Origin: Peribacillus sp044761985 | GTDB taxonomy: Bacteria > Bacillota > Bacilli > Bacillales > DSM-1321 | NCBI RefSeq assembly: GCF_044761985.1 | Contig: NZ_JBIWDK010000001.1 | Coordinates: forward strand, 62,001 to 126,000 | Reading direction: 5' to 3' | DNA length: 64,000 nucleotides | In this document: piece after piece, positions 7,351 to 16,324 of the stretch | Numbering within the stretch: position 1 is the first letter of the stretch | Layout of the letters: each line of letters starts with the position of its first letter | Program-made: the position numbers and the translations under genes | Notes under the pieces: model-generated | Databases searched by the model: none | What the model was told of the DNA's origin: nothing | Seen by the model: only the letters and a program-made list of their open reading frames with translations

Positions 7351-8611
7351 TCTCTATATTCTCATAGACCGATGCGAGGGCTTGTTCGAATTTCCCACTC
7401 TTTTTCGGTTGATAGTATTTTTTGTTGCGTAGTTTGTTCGGTAGGTACTGTTGTTTCACCCATCCGCTTTCATAATCGTGCGGATAGAGATAGTCGACGC
7501 CGCGGCCCAGGTCGGTAGCCCCTTTATAATGGGCATCTTTAAGGTGATCGGGTACATCGCCGCTATGGCCGGCGCGAATATCGGCGAGTGCCGCGTCAAT
7601 TGCTTTATAGGCGGTATTCGATTTAGGCGATAGACAAAGCTCAATCACCGAATTGCTAAGCGGGATCCGGGCTTCCGGAAAACCGAGACGCTCGGCTGCC
7701 TCGACTGCAGAAAGGGCGCGAGGACCAGCTTGAGGGTTCGCCAGGCCAATGTCCTCATACGCGATGACGACCAAGCGACGGGCGATGCTGACAAGGTCAC
7801 CGGCTTCTATCAATCGTCCCAAATAATGGAGGGCCGCATTCACGTCGCTGCCACGGATTGATTTTTGGAAGGCGGATAGGACGTCATAATGGGCATCTCC
7901 ATCCTTGTCATGCGAAAAGCTCTTTTTCTGCATGCACTCTTCGGCAATTTTTACATCGATGACAATCGTTTCGGATTCGTCAGGCTCAGTAGAAATGACC
8001 GCGAGCTCTAGAGCGTTAAGGGCGCTGCGGACGTCCCCGTTCGAAGCGGTCGCGAAATGTGCCAGAGCATCGGTGCTGACAACGGTTTTATAGTGACCGA
8101 GACCACGCTCCTCATCTTGTAATCCACGTTCGAGGGCTTTGATGATATCAGTGACTTCCAGAGACTTTAGTTCGAAAATCTGGCACCTGCTGCGGATGGC
8201 CGGGTTGATTGCGTGATAAGGATTGCTTGTCGTCGCACCAATCAAGGTGATCATCCCATTTTCAAGGTAGGGAAGGAGGAAATCCTGTTTCGCTTTATCC
8301 AGGCGGTGGACCTCATCGAGCAGCAGGATCACTTTGCCGGACATCTTGGCTTCGGCAGCGACGATTTCCATGTCTTTTTTATTATTGGTTACAGCATTCA
8401 GTGTCCGGAAGGCAAACTTCGTGCTGCCGGCAATGGCGCTCGCAATGGACGTCTTGCCGATGCCGGGAGGACCGTACAGAATCATCGAAGATAGCTGTTT
8501 GGCCTTGACCATCCTCGCGATGATTTTCCCTTCACCGACGAGATGCTCCTGCCCGATGACTTCATCAATCGAACGGGGCCGCATCCGGTAAGCAAGCGGT
8601 TTAATATTCAT
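7340..8611 (-). CDS. rarA: Replication-associated recombination ATPase RarA (MgsA)
   Basis: A 423-residue clamp-loader-like AAA+ ATPase. Walker A GPPGIGKTS and Walker B LLLDEVHR are near the N-terminus, followed by sensor segments (GATTSNP, SRCQIFEL) and the C-terminal MgsA tetramerisation part (YLYPHDYESGW). It acts at stalled forks and in gap repair with SSB. The start is ATG 8611, preceded by AAGGAGAGG; an upstream in-frame extension lacks any ribosome binding site and would exceed the usual ~420 residues. In B. subtilis (yrvN) it lies directly before cymR; here a NERD gene lies between. Confidence 0.95.
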   Translation of the reverse strand: MNIKPLAYRMRPRSIDEVIGQEHLVGEGKIIARMVKAKQLSSMILYGPPGIGKTSIASAIAGSTKFAFRTLNAVTNNKKDMEIVAAEAKMSGKVILLLDEVHRLDKAKQDFLLPYLENGMITLIGATTSNPYHAINPAIRSRCQIFELKSLEVTDIIKALERGLQDEERGLGHYKTVVSTDALAHFATASNGDVRSALNALELAVISTEPDESETIVIDVKIAEECMQKKSFSHDKDGDAHYDVLSAFQKSIRGSDVNAALHYLGRLIEAGDLVSIARRLVVIAYEDIGLANPQAGPRALSAVEAAERLGFPEARIPLSNSVIELCLSPKSNTAYKAIDAALADIRAGHSGDVPDHLKDAHYKGATDLGRGVDYLYPHDYESGWVKQQYLPNKLRNKKYYQPKKSGKFEQALASVYENIEKKK

Positions 8612-8687
8612 GACGCACCTCTCCTTTTTATATAAGGTATCACAAACAAAGGGGAAAATGCTCAGAATATGCGTTTGGGGAGGGGAA

Positions 8688-8769
8688 TTCGGCGGTTGGG
8701 CGTAATAATTCAACATTCACGGAATTAATTCAACATTCAGGCGAATTAATTCGACATAAGCGAGTGTAA
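8688..8769. repeat. Left array of ~20-bp TTCAAC repeats at the NERD gene 3' end
   Basis: Units begin at 8688 (TTCGGC), 8709 (TTCAACATTCAC), 8729 (TTCAACATTCAG) and 8750 (TTCGACAT), so the steps are 21, 20 and 21 bases. GAATTAA separates two of them. The third step overlaps the NERD stop codon (8746–8748). The same motif, in the same orientation, recurs upstream of the gene. Confidence 0.75.
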
Positions 8770-9726
8770 GAGATATATTCTACCCTTAGTATGGCCGGAA
8801 TGATCCAACTGTAGCGAGTGTAACAAGTTTTTTGCAACCGCTGGAGAGTGGAGCTGGAGGAATTGCCGACATTCGCTGTTGGTAATGGTAGGTTTAATCA
8901 GGTATGCATAATCCTGAAGTGCAGAGATATGAGCATCATGAGAAGAGGTCATACATATACGGCATATCCACTTTCTTAATCGTCTCTCCATGGACAAACT
9001 GCAACAATGAGGGCAGTAGACACCGGTTTGCAGGGAAGCGGTCGGGATTTTATAGATATCTAAAAGGTTTGGTAGATGAGGTGTATGTTCTTTAATGAAT
9101 AAAGCGGATAGTTTTTTCAGCGCTTTAGGTGTGAGGATTTTCTCTTTATATTTTTCCTTGAATTCGGCAATATTCAAAAGTAGATAATCTTTACGTATCA
9201 CTTTTCTGTTCAAAGCTGTATTTGATGCCCTTACTATAGTTGAGGAATTGGCGCTCACGACTAGCGTTTCCACCGGAAGCTTAGTGTATGACTTGGATTT
9301 CATCCATGCTAACAGTTGTTGGCGCTGCCGATTCACTTGCAAAATGGGATCGTCAAATGCTTCTGTCTTTCCATCAGATTTTGTACGAATCAGTTGATTG
9401 AAAGTCTGGTCAAAATAGATTTCACCTGCAATGTTTTTTACTTCAAGAATGAGGATGAAATAAGAAGTGAGAATGAGGATGTCCATTTGGAAGGGGTAGG
9501 GAGGACCAAGGAGGCGAAGGTCGTGAAAGATTAGATACTCTTTTTCAGGAAGTGCTTTTAAAGCAGAAATGACTCGAAGTTCTCCTTTGTAACCTGCCAT
9601 GTTTCTGTTTAAGTCGGAGGTTAAGATAGGTTGTAATGGATGATTGCTTGGCAAGCGTCTTATAAGTGCTTCAAGCATGCGAGTTTTTATAGGAATCTCG
9701 CAATCTTTAATAATGATAGGAATCAC
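8746..9726 (-). CDS. NERD-domain protein with C-terminal Cys cluster
   Basis: A 326-residue protein. Residues ~40–160 form a nuclease-related domain (NERD): YKGELRV near residue 46, then D82 in QMDIL and E95-V-K97 in LEVKN, the restriction-endonuclease-like D…ExK catalytic pattern. Cysteines 238, 241/242, 255 and 258 look like a zinc ribbon for nucleic-acid binding. Function of stand-alone bacterial NERD proteins is poorly defined; DNA processing is inferred. It is transcribed towards rarA, sits where B. subtilis has rarA next to cymR, and has phased repeats on both sides, suggesting an inserted cassette. Start: ATG 9726 after a purine-rich AAAAGGAGCGTG. Confidence 0.8.
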   Translation of the reverse strand: MIPIIIKDCEIPIKTRMLEALIRRLPSNHPLQPILTSDLNRNMAGYKGELRVISALKALPEKEYLIFHDLRLLGPPYPFQMDILILTSYFILILEVKNIAGEIYFDQTFNQLIRTKSDGKTEAFDDPILQVNRQRQQLLAWMKSKSYTKLPVETLVVSANSSTIVRASNTALNRKVIRKDYLLLNIAEFKEKYKEKILTPKALKKLSALFIKEHTPHLPNLLDIYKIPTASLQTGVYCPHCCSLSMERRLRKWICRICMTSSHDAHISALQDYAYLIKPTITNSECRQFLQLHSPAVAKNLLHSLQLDHSGHTKGRIYLLHSLMSN

Positions 9727-9790
9727 GCTCCTTTTGATTTAGAATAAATATTCTATATTTTTGACGAAAAACCTTTTGATTTCCCCGGAT

Positions 9791-9911
9791 TTCGACGGTC
9801 ATGTTCAATATTTCAACATTCAGCGAATTAATTCAACATTCAGCGAATTAATTCAACATTCAAGATGTAAATTCAACATTCACAACGATAATTCAACGCT
9901 CACGTCATTTT
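9791..9911. repeat. Right array of 20-bp TTCAAC repeats upstream of the NERD gene
   Basis: Six units begin at 9791 (TTCGAC, degenerate), 9812, 9832, 9852, 9872 (each TTCAACATTCA) and 9892 (TTCAACGCTCA). After a first step of 21, the spacing is exactly 20 bases. Two units are identical over 20 bases (TTCAACATTCAGCGAATTAA at 9812 and 9832); the rest diverge after position 11. The array fills most of the NERD–cymR intergenic region, which holds no other gene. Confidence 0.9.
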
Positions 9912-9977
9912 ACCCACCTCTCCAATTAGAATAATTTGACAAATGGAGGGTGGGTGAATGCATTTCTACTGGGTATA

Positions 9978-9986
9978 TGCTATAAT
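9978..9986 (+). promoter_or_regulatory. Extended −10 promoter of cymR
   Basis: TGCTATAAT is a perfect extended −10 element 46 bases before the cymR start. A TTGACA at 9936–9941 is too far upstream to be its −35 box, and the correctly spaced position is poor. Confidence 0.6.
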
Positions 9987-10031
9987 TTCAAGAGAATTTA
10001 GTAACGGATTAATAATTTGAGGTGTATATAA

Positions 10032-10451
10032 ATGAAGATATCTACTAAAGGCCGGTATGGCTTAACGATCATGATTGAGCTTGCTAAGCATTATGGTGAA
10101 GGTCCGAAGAGTTTGAAGTCGATTGCTCAAACGCATAATTTGTCTGAGCATTATTTGGAGCAGTTGATTGCGCCCCTTCGCAATGCAGGATTGGTGAAGA
10201 GTGTTCGTGGTGCATATGGCGGATATGTCTTGTCGAAAGATCCTCATGAGATTACTTCTGGTGATGTCATTCGCGTGTTGGAAGGACCGATTACCCCGGT
10301 TGAGGGAATTGAGGATGAGGAGCCGGTGAAACGCCAGCTTTGGATCCGGATTCGCGATGCGGTTAAAGAAGTCCTTGATAATACGACGCTCGTGGATTTG
10401 GCGAATTACAAGGACAATGGTGAAACAAACGATTATATGTACTATATTTAA
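10032..10451 (+). CDS. cymR: Rrf2-family cysteine metabolism repressor CymR
   Basis: A 139-residue Rrf2 regulator: N-terminal winged helix-turn-helix (MKISTKGRYGL, LSEHYLEQLI, GAYGGYVLSK) and a helical dimer region. Unlike IscR/NsrR it has no Cys triad for an Fe–S cluster, as expected for CymR. In B. subtilis, CymR works with CysK to repress cysteine uptake and synthesis genes, including the yrrT–mtnN–mccA–mccB operon that lies later in this window (33.3–36.8 kb). Ribosome binding site GAGGTG; downstream neighbour is iscS. Confidence 0.93.
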   Translation: MKISTKGRYGLTIMIELAKHYGEGPKSLKSIAQTHNLSEHYLEQLIAPLRNAGLVKSVRGAYGGYVLSKDPHEITSGDVIRVLEGPITPVEGIEDEEPVKRQLWIRIRDAVKEVLDNTTLVDLANYKDNGETNDYMYYI

Positions 10452-10483
10452 TTGGGGCTACAGATTAATATGAAGCAAAAATA

Positions 10484-10569
10484 CCTATTCAAAAGGGTTC
10501 TATCTTACAACCATTATTGGACTACCGGTTGATTTAAAGGTAAAATCCTATGTGAATAGGCATTTTTTT
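10484..10569 (+). terminator. Possible long-range terminator or attenuator between cymR and iscS
   Basis: CCTATTCA (10484–10491) can pair with TGAATAGG (10553–10560), directly followed by CA and seven T. A competing local hairpin, CCTAT-GTGA-ATAGG (10547–10560), uses the same right arm. The long loop makes it uncertain. Confidence 0.45.
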
Positions 10570-10651
10570 GCAAGTTTCATTTTATTAGTAAACACGAGAG
10601 TCAGGTTAATCATAGAGCATTGCCTAACTATTCTATGGAGGCGACAAAAAA

Positions 10652-11797
10652 GTGAACAAAATATATTTAGATCATGCTGCGACTTCACCGATGCATCCGA
10701 ATGTGATTGATAAGATGATGACGGCCATGAGCCATGACTTTGGGAATCCGTCGAGCATTCATGCGTTCGGGCGGGAAGCGCGTCATGTTTTAGATGAAGC
10801 GCGTTCGAATATTGCCGCAAGTATCAATGCGGGACGGAATGAGATCATTTTTACAAGTGGTGGAACGGAAGCGGATAATACGGCGATTATCGGGGCTGCG
10901 CATGCGAATGAGAAAAAAGGCAAGCACATCATTACAACAGAGATTGAGCATCATGCGATTCTGCATACCTGTCAATTCCTTGAGAAGTCTGGCTTTGAGG
11001 TCACGTATTTACCTGTGAATGAAGAGGGCCTCATTTCGATTGTTGATTTAAAAGCGGCATTGCGGGACGATACGATTTTGGTTTCCGTCATGTTTGGCAA
11101 CAATGAAGTGGGTTCGATCCAACCGATTGCTGAAATCGGACAACTCTTAAGGGAGCACCAAGCCCTTTTCCATACGGATGCGGTGCAGGCATATGGTTTG
11201 ATTCCTATCGATGTCCGGGAGCTGGGCGTGGATTTATTGAGTGTTTCCGCTCATAAAATCAATGGACCAAAAGGAACCGGTTTCTTATATATGCGTGATG
11301 GATTGAAGTTCGCCCCTCATTTATACGGTGGGGAGCAGGAACGGAAACGGCGCGCTGGTACGGAAAGTGTCCCGGCAATCGCTGGTTTTTCCGAGGCCGT
11401 TTCCATTGCCCAAAGTACGATGAAGAGTAAAACGGAGCAATACAACTCTTTCAAAGACGTATTGCTTGCCGTTTTTGACAAGGCAGAGGTACAATATGAA
11501 ATTAACGGATCGAGGGAGCACGCACTTCCACATGTGTTGAATGTCAGTTTTCCTGGTACGAATGTTGAATCGATGCTCGTGAATTTGGACTTGGCCGGCG
11601 TCGCGGTATCAAGCGGATCTGCTTGTACGGCGGGGTCCATTGAACCGTCGCATGTTTTGGTCGCGATGTTTGGAAAAGGTTCGGAGCGGACGAAGAATGC
11701 GATTCGTTTCAGCTTTGGTCTGAACAATACCGAGCAGGAAGTCAGGGAAGCGGCAGAAATAACCGTGAAGATCGTTAAAAGATTAGTACAACAATAA
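10652..11797 (+). CDS. iscS: Cysteine desulfurase (IscS/YrvO type)
   Basis: A 381-residue class V aminotransferase. YLDHAATSP opens the protein, the PLP lysine lies in SVSAHKINGPKG, and the catalytic Cys lies in SSGSACTAGS. It removes sulfur from cysteine as a persulfide. In B. subtilis this gene (yrvO) sits next to trmU and passes sulfur to MnmA for tRNA 2-thiouridine; the same pairing here (27-base gap) supports that dedicated role rather than general Fe–S assembly. Start: GTG behind GGAGG. Regulation by the preceding CymR is plausible from position only. Confidence 0.93.
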   Translation: MNKIYLDHAATSPMHPNVIDKMMTAMSHDFGNPSSIHAFGREARHVLDEARSNIAASINAGRNEIIFTSGGTEADNTAIIGAAHANEKKGKHIITTEIEHHAILHTCQFLEKSGFEVTYLPVNEEGLISIVDLKAALRDDTILVSVMFGNNEVGSIQPIAEIGQLLREHQALFHTDAVQAYGLIPIDVRELGVDLLSVSAHKINGPKGTGFLYMRDGLKFAPHLYGGEQERKRRAGTESVPAIAGFSEAVSIAQSTMKSKTEQYNSFKDVLLAVFDKAEVQYEINGSREHALPHVLNVSFPGTNVESMLVNLDLAGVAVSSGSACTAGSIEPSHVLVAMFGKGSERTKNAIRFSFGLNNTEQEVREAAEITVKIVKRLVQQ

Positions 11798-11824
11798 ATT
11801 TTTGTAAATAGATGAGGTGACAGA

Positions 11825-12940
11825 ATGAAGAAAGCACCACAAGACACCCGCGTCGTCGTTGGGATGTCAGGGGGCGTCGATTCTTCTGTGTCTGCCCTGC
11901 TTTTGAAAAATCAAGGCTATGACGTGGTCGGGATTTTCATGAAAAACTGGGATGATACGGATGAAAACGGGGTCTGTACAGCAACGGAAGATTACAATGA
12001 TGTGATTGCGGTTTGTAACCAAATCGGAATTCCTTATTATGCGGTCAACTTTGAAAAGCAGTATTGGGATAAGGTTTTCACATACTTCTTGGAGGAGTAC
12101 AAGGCGGGCCGGACACCGAATCCGGACGTGATGTGCAATAAGGAAATCAAGTTCAAGGCTTTTCTTGAGCATGCGGTGAGCCTGGGTGCCGATTATGTGG
12201 CGACAGGTCACTATGCACAGGTCAAGTACCAAGATGGCGAGTACAAGATGCTTCGCGGCGTGGATAATAATAAGGACCAAACATATTTCTTGAACCAGTT
12301 AACGCAAACACAGCTGGAAAAAGTCATGTTCCCTCTTGGACATATCGATAAGAAGGAAGTCCGTGAAATTGCGAAGGAAGCGGGTCTTGCGACGGCAACG
12401 AAGAAAGACTCAACCGGTATTTGCTTTATCGGGGAACGGGATTTCAAAGGCTTCTTGAGCACATATCTACCGGCACAGCCTGGTCAAATGACCACGATGG
12501 ACGGAAAGGTCATGGGTACACATGATGGCTTGATGTATTATACAATCGGTCAGCGCCACGGCCTTGGTATCGGTGGAAGCGGCGAACCTTGGTTCGTAGC
12601 GGGTAAAGACTTGAAACGCAATGTTTTATATGTGTGCCAAGGCTTTAACAATGATGTACTTTACTCTGATTCACTGAAAGCCGTGAAGATGAGCTGGGTT
12701 GCCGAACACATGCCAGCCACTGAATTTACGTGTACGGCTAAATTCCGGTACCGCCAAGTGGATAGCGGCATTTCGGTGAAAGTCCTGGAAAACGGGGATG
12801 TCGAAGTCGTATTTGACGAGCCGGTCCGGGCAATTACGCCAGGGCAATCCGTCGTATTCTATGACGGTGAAGTATGCCTAGGCGGCGGTACGATTGATGA
12901 AGTGTTTAAAAAAGGTGAAAAACTGACCTACGTAGGGTAA
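11825..12940 (+). CDS. mnmA: tRNA-specific 2-thiouridylase MnmA
   Basis: A 371-residue PP-loop enzyme: GMSGGVDSSV ATP-binding loop (about residues 13–22), the CNKEIKF region with catalytic Cys, and the second Cys in STGICFIGER. It adds sulfur at C2 of wobble U34 in tRNA Lys, Glu and Gln, using sulfur from the cysteine desulfurase encoded just upstream. Length and motifs match B. subtilis TrmU. Ribosome binding site GAGGTG; co-transcribed with iscS. Confidence 0.96.
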   Translation: MKKAPQDTRVVVGMSGGVDSSVSALLLKNQGYDVVGIFMKNWDDTDENGVCTATEDYNDVIAVCNQIGIPYYAVNFEKQYWDKVFTYFLEEYKAGRTPNPDVMCNKEIKFKAFLEHAVSLGADYVATGHYAQVKYQDGEYKMLRGVDNNKDQTYFLNQLTQTQLEKVMFPLGHIDKKEVREIAKEAGLATATKKDSTGICFIGERDFKGFLSTYLPAQPGQMTTMDGKVMGTHDGLMYYTIGQRHGLGIGGSGEPWFVAGKDLKRNVLYVCQGFNNDVLYSDSLKAVKMSWVAEHMPATEFTCTAKFRYRQVDSGISVKVLENGDVEVVFDEPVRAITPGQSVVFYDGEVCLGGGTIDEVFKKGEKLTYVG

Positions 12941-12950
12941 AATAAGCATG

Positions 12951-12981
12951 TCCCCAGCTGTATTTGCGGTTGGGGATTTTG
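12951..12981 (+). terminator. Probable terminator after mnmA
   Basis: TCCCCA (12951–12956) pairs with TGGGGA (12971–12976), then TTTTG. Short stem with a large loop, so moderate support. Confidence 0.5.
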
Positions 12982-13081
12982 TTTGCATTGTAGAAAGACC
13001 TTAAATGGCGTCAATGATATACATAAAAAAATGTGATAGCATATGCTATACTTTTCAATAAAAAATGGAGCGTGAATTAGG

Positions 13082-13747
13082 ATGGATAAGAATCAACAAG
13101 GTATTGAGTTTATGCAGCAAGGAAAATATGAGGAAGCGGCGAAGGTTTTTAATGAGGCAATTGAGGAAAACCCGACTGAGCCAGTTGCTTACATAAACTT
13201 TGGAAATGTGCTGACTGCGGTTGGCGAGACGGATAAAGCCGTTAAGTTCTATAAAAAGGCGATCGAACTCGATGAAAATGCAGCGGCTGCTTATTATTCA
13301 TTAGGGAACTTATATTACGAAGTGGATTCTAAATTAGTTGAAGCGAAGGATATGTTTGAAAAGGCAATCCGTTTGGGCCTTGATAACAGTGATGCTTACT
13401 TTATGCTTGGACTGACACTGATGGCGTTGGACCAGCCGAAATTGGCGATGCCTTATCTGCAAAGAACGGTGGAATTGAGTCCCGAAGATGTGGATGCGAG
13501 GTTCCAATTCGCGCTTTGCCTGGCCAATGCGGAATTATATGATGAGTTAATCAAACAGTTGAATATTGTGGTGGAACAAGATCCTGGTCATGCAGATGCC
13601 TATTATAATCTAGGTGTGGCATATGCAGGGCATAAGGAAGATTCCAAGGCTGCCATCGGTTATTTTGAAAAGGCACTGGAAGCACAGCCAGATCATATGC
13701 TAGCGGCCCATGGTAAGAAGCTGATGGAAGAAATGGCTGCTGAATAA
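13082..13747 (+). CDS. yrrB: TPR-repeat protein YrrB
   Basis: A 221-residue protein made almost wholly of about six tetratricopeptide repeats (for example EPVAYINFGNVLTAVGETDKA, AAAYYSLGNLYYE, ADAYYNLGVAYAGHKEDSKA). TPR arrays mediate protein–protein contact; no enzyme motif is present. In Bacillus the gene always lies between trmU and recD2, and a scaffold role for the neighbouring proteins has been proposed. It ends 39 bases before recD2. Confidence 0.88.
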   Translation: MDKNQQGIEFMQQGKYEEAAKVFNEAIEENPTEPVAYINFGNVLTAVGETDKAVKFYKKAIELDENAAAAYYSLGNLYYEVDSKLVEAKDMFEKAIRLGLDNSDAYFMLGLTLMALDQPKLAMPYLQRTVELSPEDVDARFQFALCLANAELYDELIKQLNIVVEQDPGHADAYYNLGVAYAGHKEDSKAAIGYFEKALEAQPDHMLAAHGKKLMEEMAAE

Positions 13748-13786
13748 ATAGAATGGAAAAAAGCATGGGAAGGGTGGGGAGAAGCG

Positions 13787-16213
13787 TTGGCTCAGCAGGA
13801 TTCGATGGATTTGTTTTCTGAAGAGAAGATGTTTATGAAAGGCCGCCATTTGGTGACGATTTTTCATAACGAAGATAATATGTATTCGGTTGTCAGAATC
13901 CGTTTGGATGAAACAAATTTGAATTATGATGAGAAGGAAGCGGTCGTTACCGGGTATTTTCCGAGGATGCATGAGGACGAGGTGTATATATTCTATGGGG
14001 CCCTGAAGGAGCATCCCAGGTTTGGCCTTCAATTCCATGTGGAACAATTCCGGAAAGACCTTCCCCGATCCAAGGAAGGCGTCGTCAGTTATTTATCCGG
14101 TGAACTATTCAAGGGCATCGGGAAAAAGACTGCCGAGAGCATTGTTGAAAAGCTGGGGGAGAATGCCATTTCCAAAATTCTGGCCCAGCCATCCATTCTT
14201 GATGATATTCCGAAGCTGACAGGTGAAAAGGCGAAAAGTCTTTACGATACATTGGTCGAGCACCAGGGCCTCGAGCAGGTGATGATTGCCCTGAATCAAT
14301 ATGGCTTTGGTCCACAGTTATCGATGAAGATTTATCAAACGTATAAACAGGATACCGTCACGATGCTTCAAGGGAATCCCTACAAGCTTGTGGAGGATAT
14401 AGAAGGGATTGGTTTTGGACGTGCCGATGAGCTTGGCCATCAGCTAGGCATTTCAGGAAGCCATCCCGATCGCATCAAGGCTGCCTGCTTATATACGCTT
14501 GAATCTCAATGCTTACAGGATGGAAACATCTACATAGAGGCCGAGCGGTTATTAGAAGCCGTCAAACGGTTGCTAGAGGAAAATAAGCGGGACCGAATAG
14601 AGTTTACGAATATTTCCTCGGAAATAATCGAATTGACCGAGCTGGGCAAAATTATTGTTGAAGACCAACGTATTTACTTGCCGTCCCTCTACTATTCGGA
14701 GAAGGGAATCGTAGCGAACATAAAGCGCCTGCTAGCCCAAACGGAGTATGAAGACCAGTTTCCGGAATCGGAATTCCTACTTGCGCTTGGTAAGCTGGAA
14801 GAACGGCTCAATGTTTCCTATGCTCCTGCACAAAAAGAAGCGATCCAAACGGCGCTCCAATCGCCGATGTTGATTTTGACGGGTGGTCCAGGTACGGGGA
14901 AGACGACTGTCATTAAAGGAATCGTCGAGTTGTATGCGGAACTTCATGGGGTTTCGATGGACATCCACGATTATAAAAAAGAAGGGGCAGATTCTTTTCC
15001 ATTCGTCCTAGCGGCTCCTACAGGTCGAGCGGCAAAACGGATGGCAGAGTCCACTGGACTTCCGGCGGTGACCATTCATCGATTGCTTGGATGGAACGGA
15101 AGCGAGGGTTTTGCTCATGATGAAGATAATCCACTCGAAGGACGAATTGTCATCATTGATGAAGTGTCCATGGTGGATACGTGGTTGGCTCAGAAGTTAT
15201 TTAAAGCGTTGCCGGAAAATGTCCAGCTGATTTTGGTGGGCGATGAAGATCAGCTTCCATCGGTGGGACCAGGTCAAGTGCTCAAGGATCTGCTCGGGTC
15301 AAAGTGTGTACCCACTGTCAGTCTTGAACATATTTACCGTCAGGCAGATGGTTCATCGATCATTGAACTCGCTCATGATATTAAAAAAGGCCGGCTTCCT
15401 GACGATGTGACGAAGCAGCAGGCGGATCGCTCGTTCATTCGTTGTCAGACCGGACAAATCGCTCAGGTGATCGAGAAAGTCGTCGCGAATGCCAGGACGA
15501 AGGGCTTCACGGCTAAGGATATTCAGGTGCTGGCACCGATGTACCGGGGGCCTGCAGGAATTGACGCTTTGAATAAGATGCTGCAAGAAGTATTCAATAG
15601 CAATAAGGATGAAAAGCGTCGCGAAATCAAATTCGGCGATGTCGTCTACCGGACGGGTGACAAGGTTCTCCAGCTGGTGAATCAGCCGGAGGAGGGCGTC
15701 TTCAATGGAGATATGGGTGAAATCGTCTCGATTCTGTTCGCAAAAGAAAATACGGATCATGTAGATAAAGTGATCATTTCGTTTGAAGGCATTGAAGTGA
15801 CCTACACGAAGCAGGACCTGAACCAGATTACGCACGCGTATTGCTGTTCGATCCATAAATCACAGGGAAGTGAATTTCCGATTGTGATTTTACCTGTCGT
15901 GAAGAGTTACTACCGGATGTTGCGCCGGAATTTATTGTATACAGCCATAACGCGAAGCAAAAGTTTCCTGATTCTGTGCGGTGAAGAAGATGCTTTCCGC
16001 CTGGGTATCGAGCGCAATGATGAAATGCGCAGGAAAACGACCTTACTTGAAAAACTCCGGGAAACCTTGGATGGGGATTTCTCTGTTAAGGAAGTTGTAG
16101 GATTGGATGGAAAAGCAGGAGTGCCGGAACATGAGGAAAGTTATCTTGATGTACTCCTGCATGCTGATCCGATGATTGGTATGGGCAATGTTACGCCATA
16201 TGATTTTATGTAG
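13787..16213 (+). CDS. recD2: RecD2-type 5'–3' DNA helicase
   Basis: An 808-residue SF1 helicase with the RecD2 layout: an N-terminal extension with helix-hairpin-helix motifs (FKGIGKKTAESI, LVEDIEGIGFGRAD), Walker A GGPGTGKTT (about residue 367), motif II IIDEVSMVD, and a C-terminal UvrD-like part (THAYCCSIHKSQGSEF, LLYTAITRSK). It unwinds DNA in mismatch repair and fork rescue and does not need RecBC. Starts at TTG behind GGGTGGGGAG. B. subtilis homologue: yrrC. Confidence 0.95.
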   Translation: MAQQDSMDLFSEEKMFMKGRHLVTIFHNEDNMYSVVRIRLDETNLNYDEKEAVVTGYFPRMHEDEVYIFYGALKEHPRFGLQFHVEQFRKDLPRSKEGVVSYLSGELFKGIGKKTAESIVEKLGENAISKILAQPSILDDIPKLTGEKAKSLYDTLVEHQGLEQVMIALNQYGFGPQLSMKIYQTYKQDTVTMLQGNPYKLVEDIEGIGFGRADELGHQLGISGSHPDRIKAACLYTLESQCLQDGNIYIEAERLLEAVKRLLEENKRDRIEFTNISSEIIELTELGKIIVEDQRIYLPSLYYSEKGIVANIKRLLAQTEYEDQFPESEFLLALGKLEERLNVSYAPAQKEAIQTALQSPMLILTGGPGTGKTTVIKGIVELYAELHGVSMDIHDYKKEGADSFPFVLAAPTGRAAKRMAESTGLPAVTIHRLLGWNGSEGFAHDEDNPLEGRIVIIDEVSMVDTWLAQKLFKALPENVQLILVGDEDQLPSVGPGQVLKDLLGSKCVPTVSLEHIYRQADGSSIIELAHDIKKGRLPDDVTKQQADRSFIRCQTGQIAQVIEKVVANARTKGFTAKDIQVLAPMYRGPAGIDALNKMLQEVFNSNKDEKRREIKFGDVVYRTGDKVLQLVNQPEEGVFNGDMGEIVSILFAKENTDHVDKVIISFEGIEVTYTKQDLNQITHAYCCSIHKSQGSEFPIVILPVVKSYYRMLRRNLLYTAITRSKSFLILCGEEDAFRLGIERNDEMRRKTTLLEKLRETLDGDFSVKEVVGLDGKAGVPEHEESYLDVLLHADPMIGMGNVTPYDFM

Positions 16214-16238
16214 CCGAAGATTAAATCTTCGGCTTTTT
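16212..16238 (+). terminator. Terminator after recD2
   Basis: AGCCGAAGA (16212–16220) pairs with TCTTCGGCT (16226–16234), followed by TTTTT. It overlaps the recD2 stop codon. Confidence 0.9.
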
Positions 16239-16324
16239 GTCTAGATTTAGTTTATAACTCATAGTTTTAGTGGAATAAATATAGAATGTAATTATACTTA
16301 GAATCAAAATAAGGGGGAAACAGT

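Noticed and set aside
9791..9911. CRISPR array
   Set aside because: Units repeat every 20 bases with no unique spacers of 25–40 bases, the repeat core is only ~11 bases, and no cas genes are near.
9936..9941. TTGACA as the −35 box of cymR
   Set aside because: It is 39 bases from TATAAT, much too far; the extended −10 TGCTATAAT explains the promoter better.
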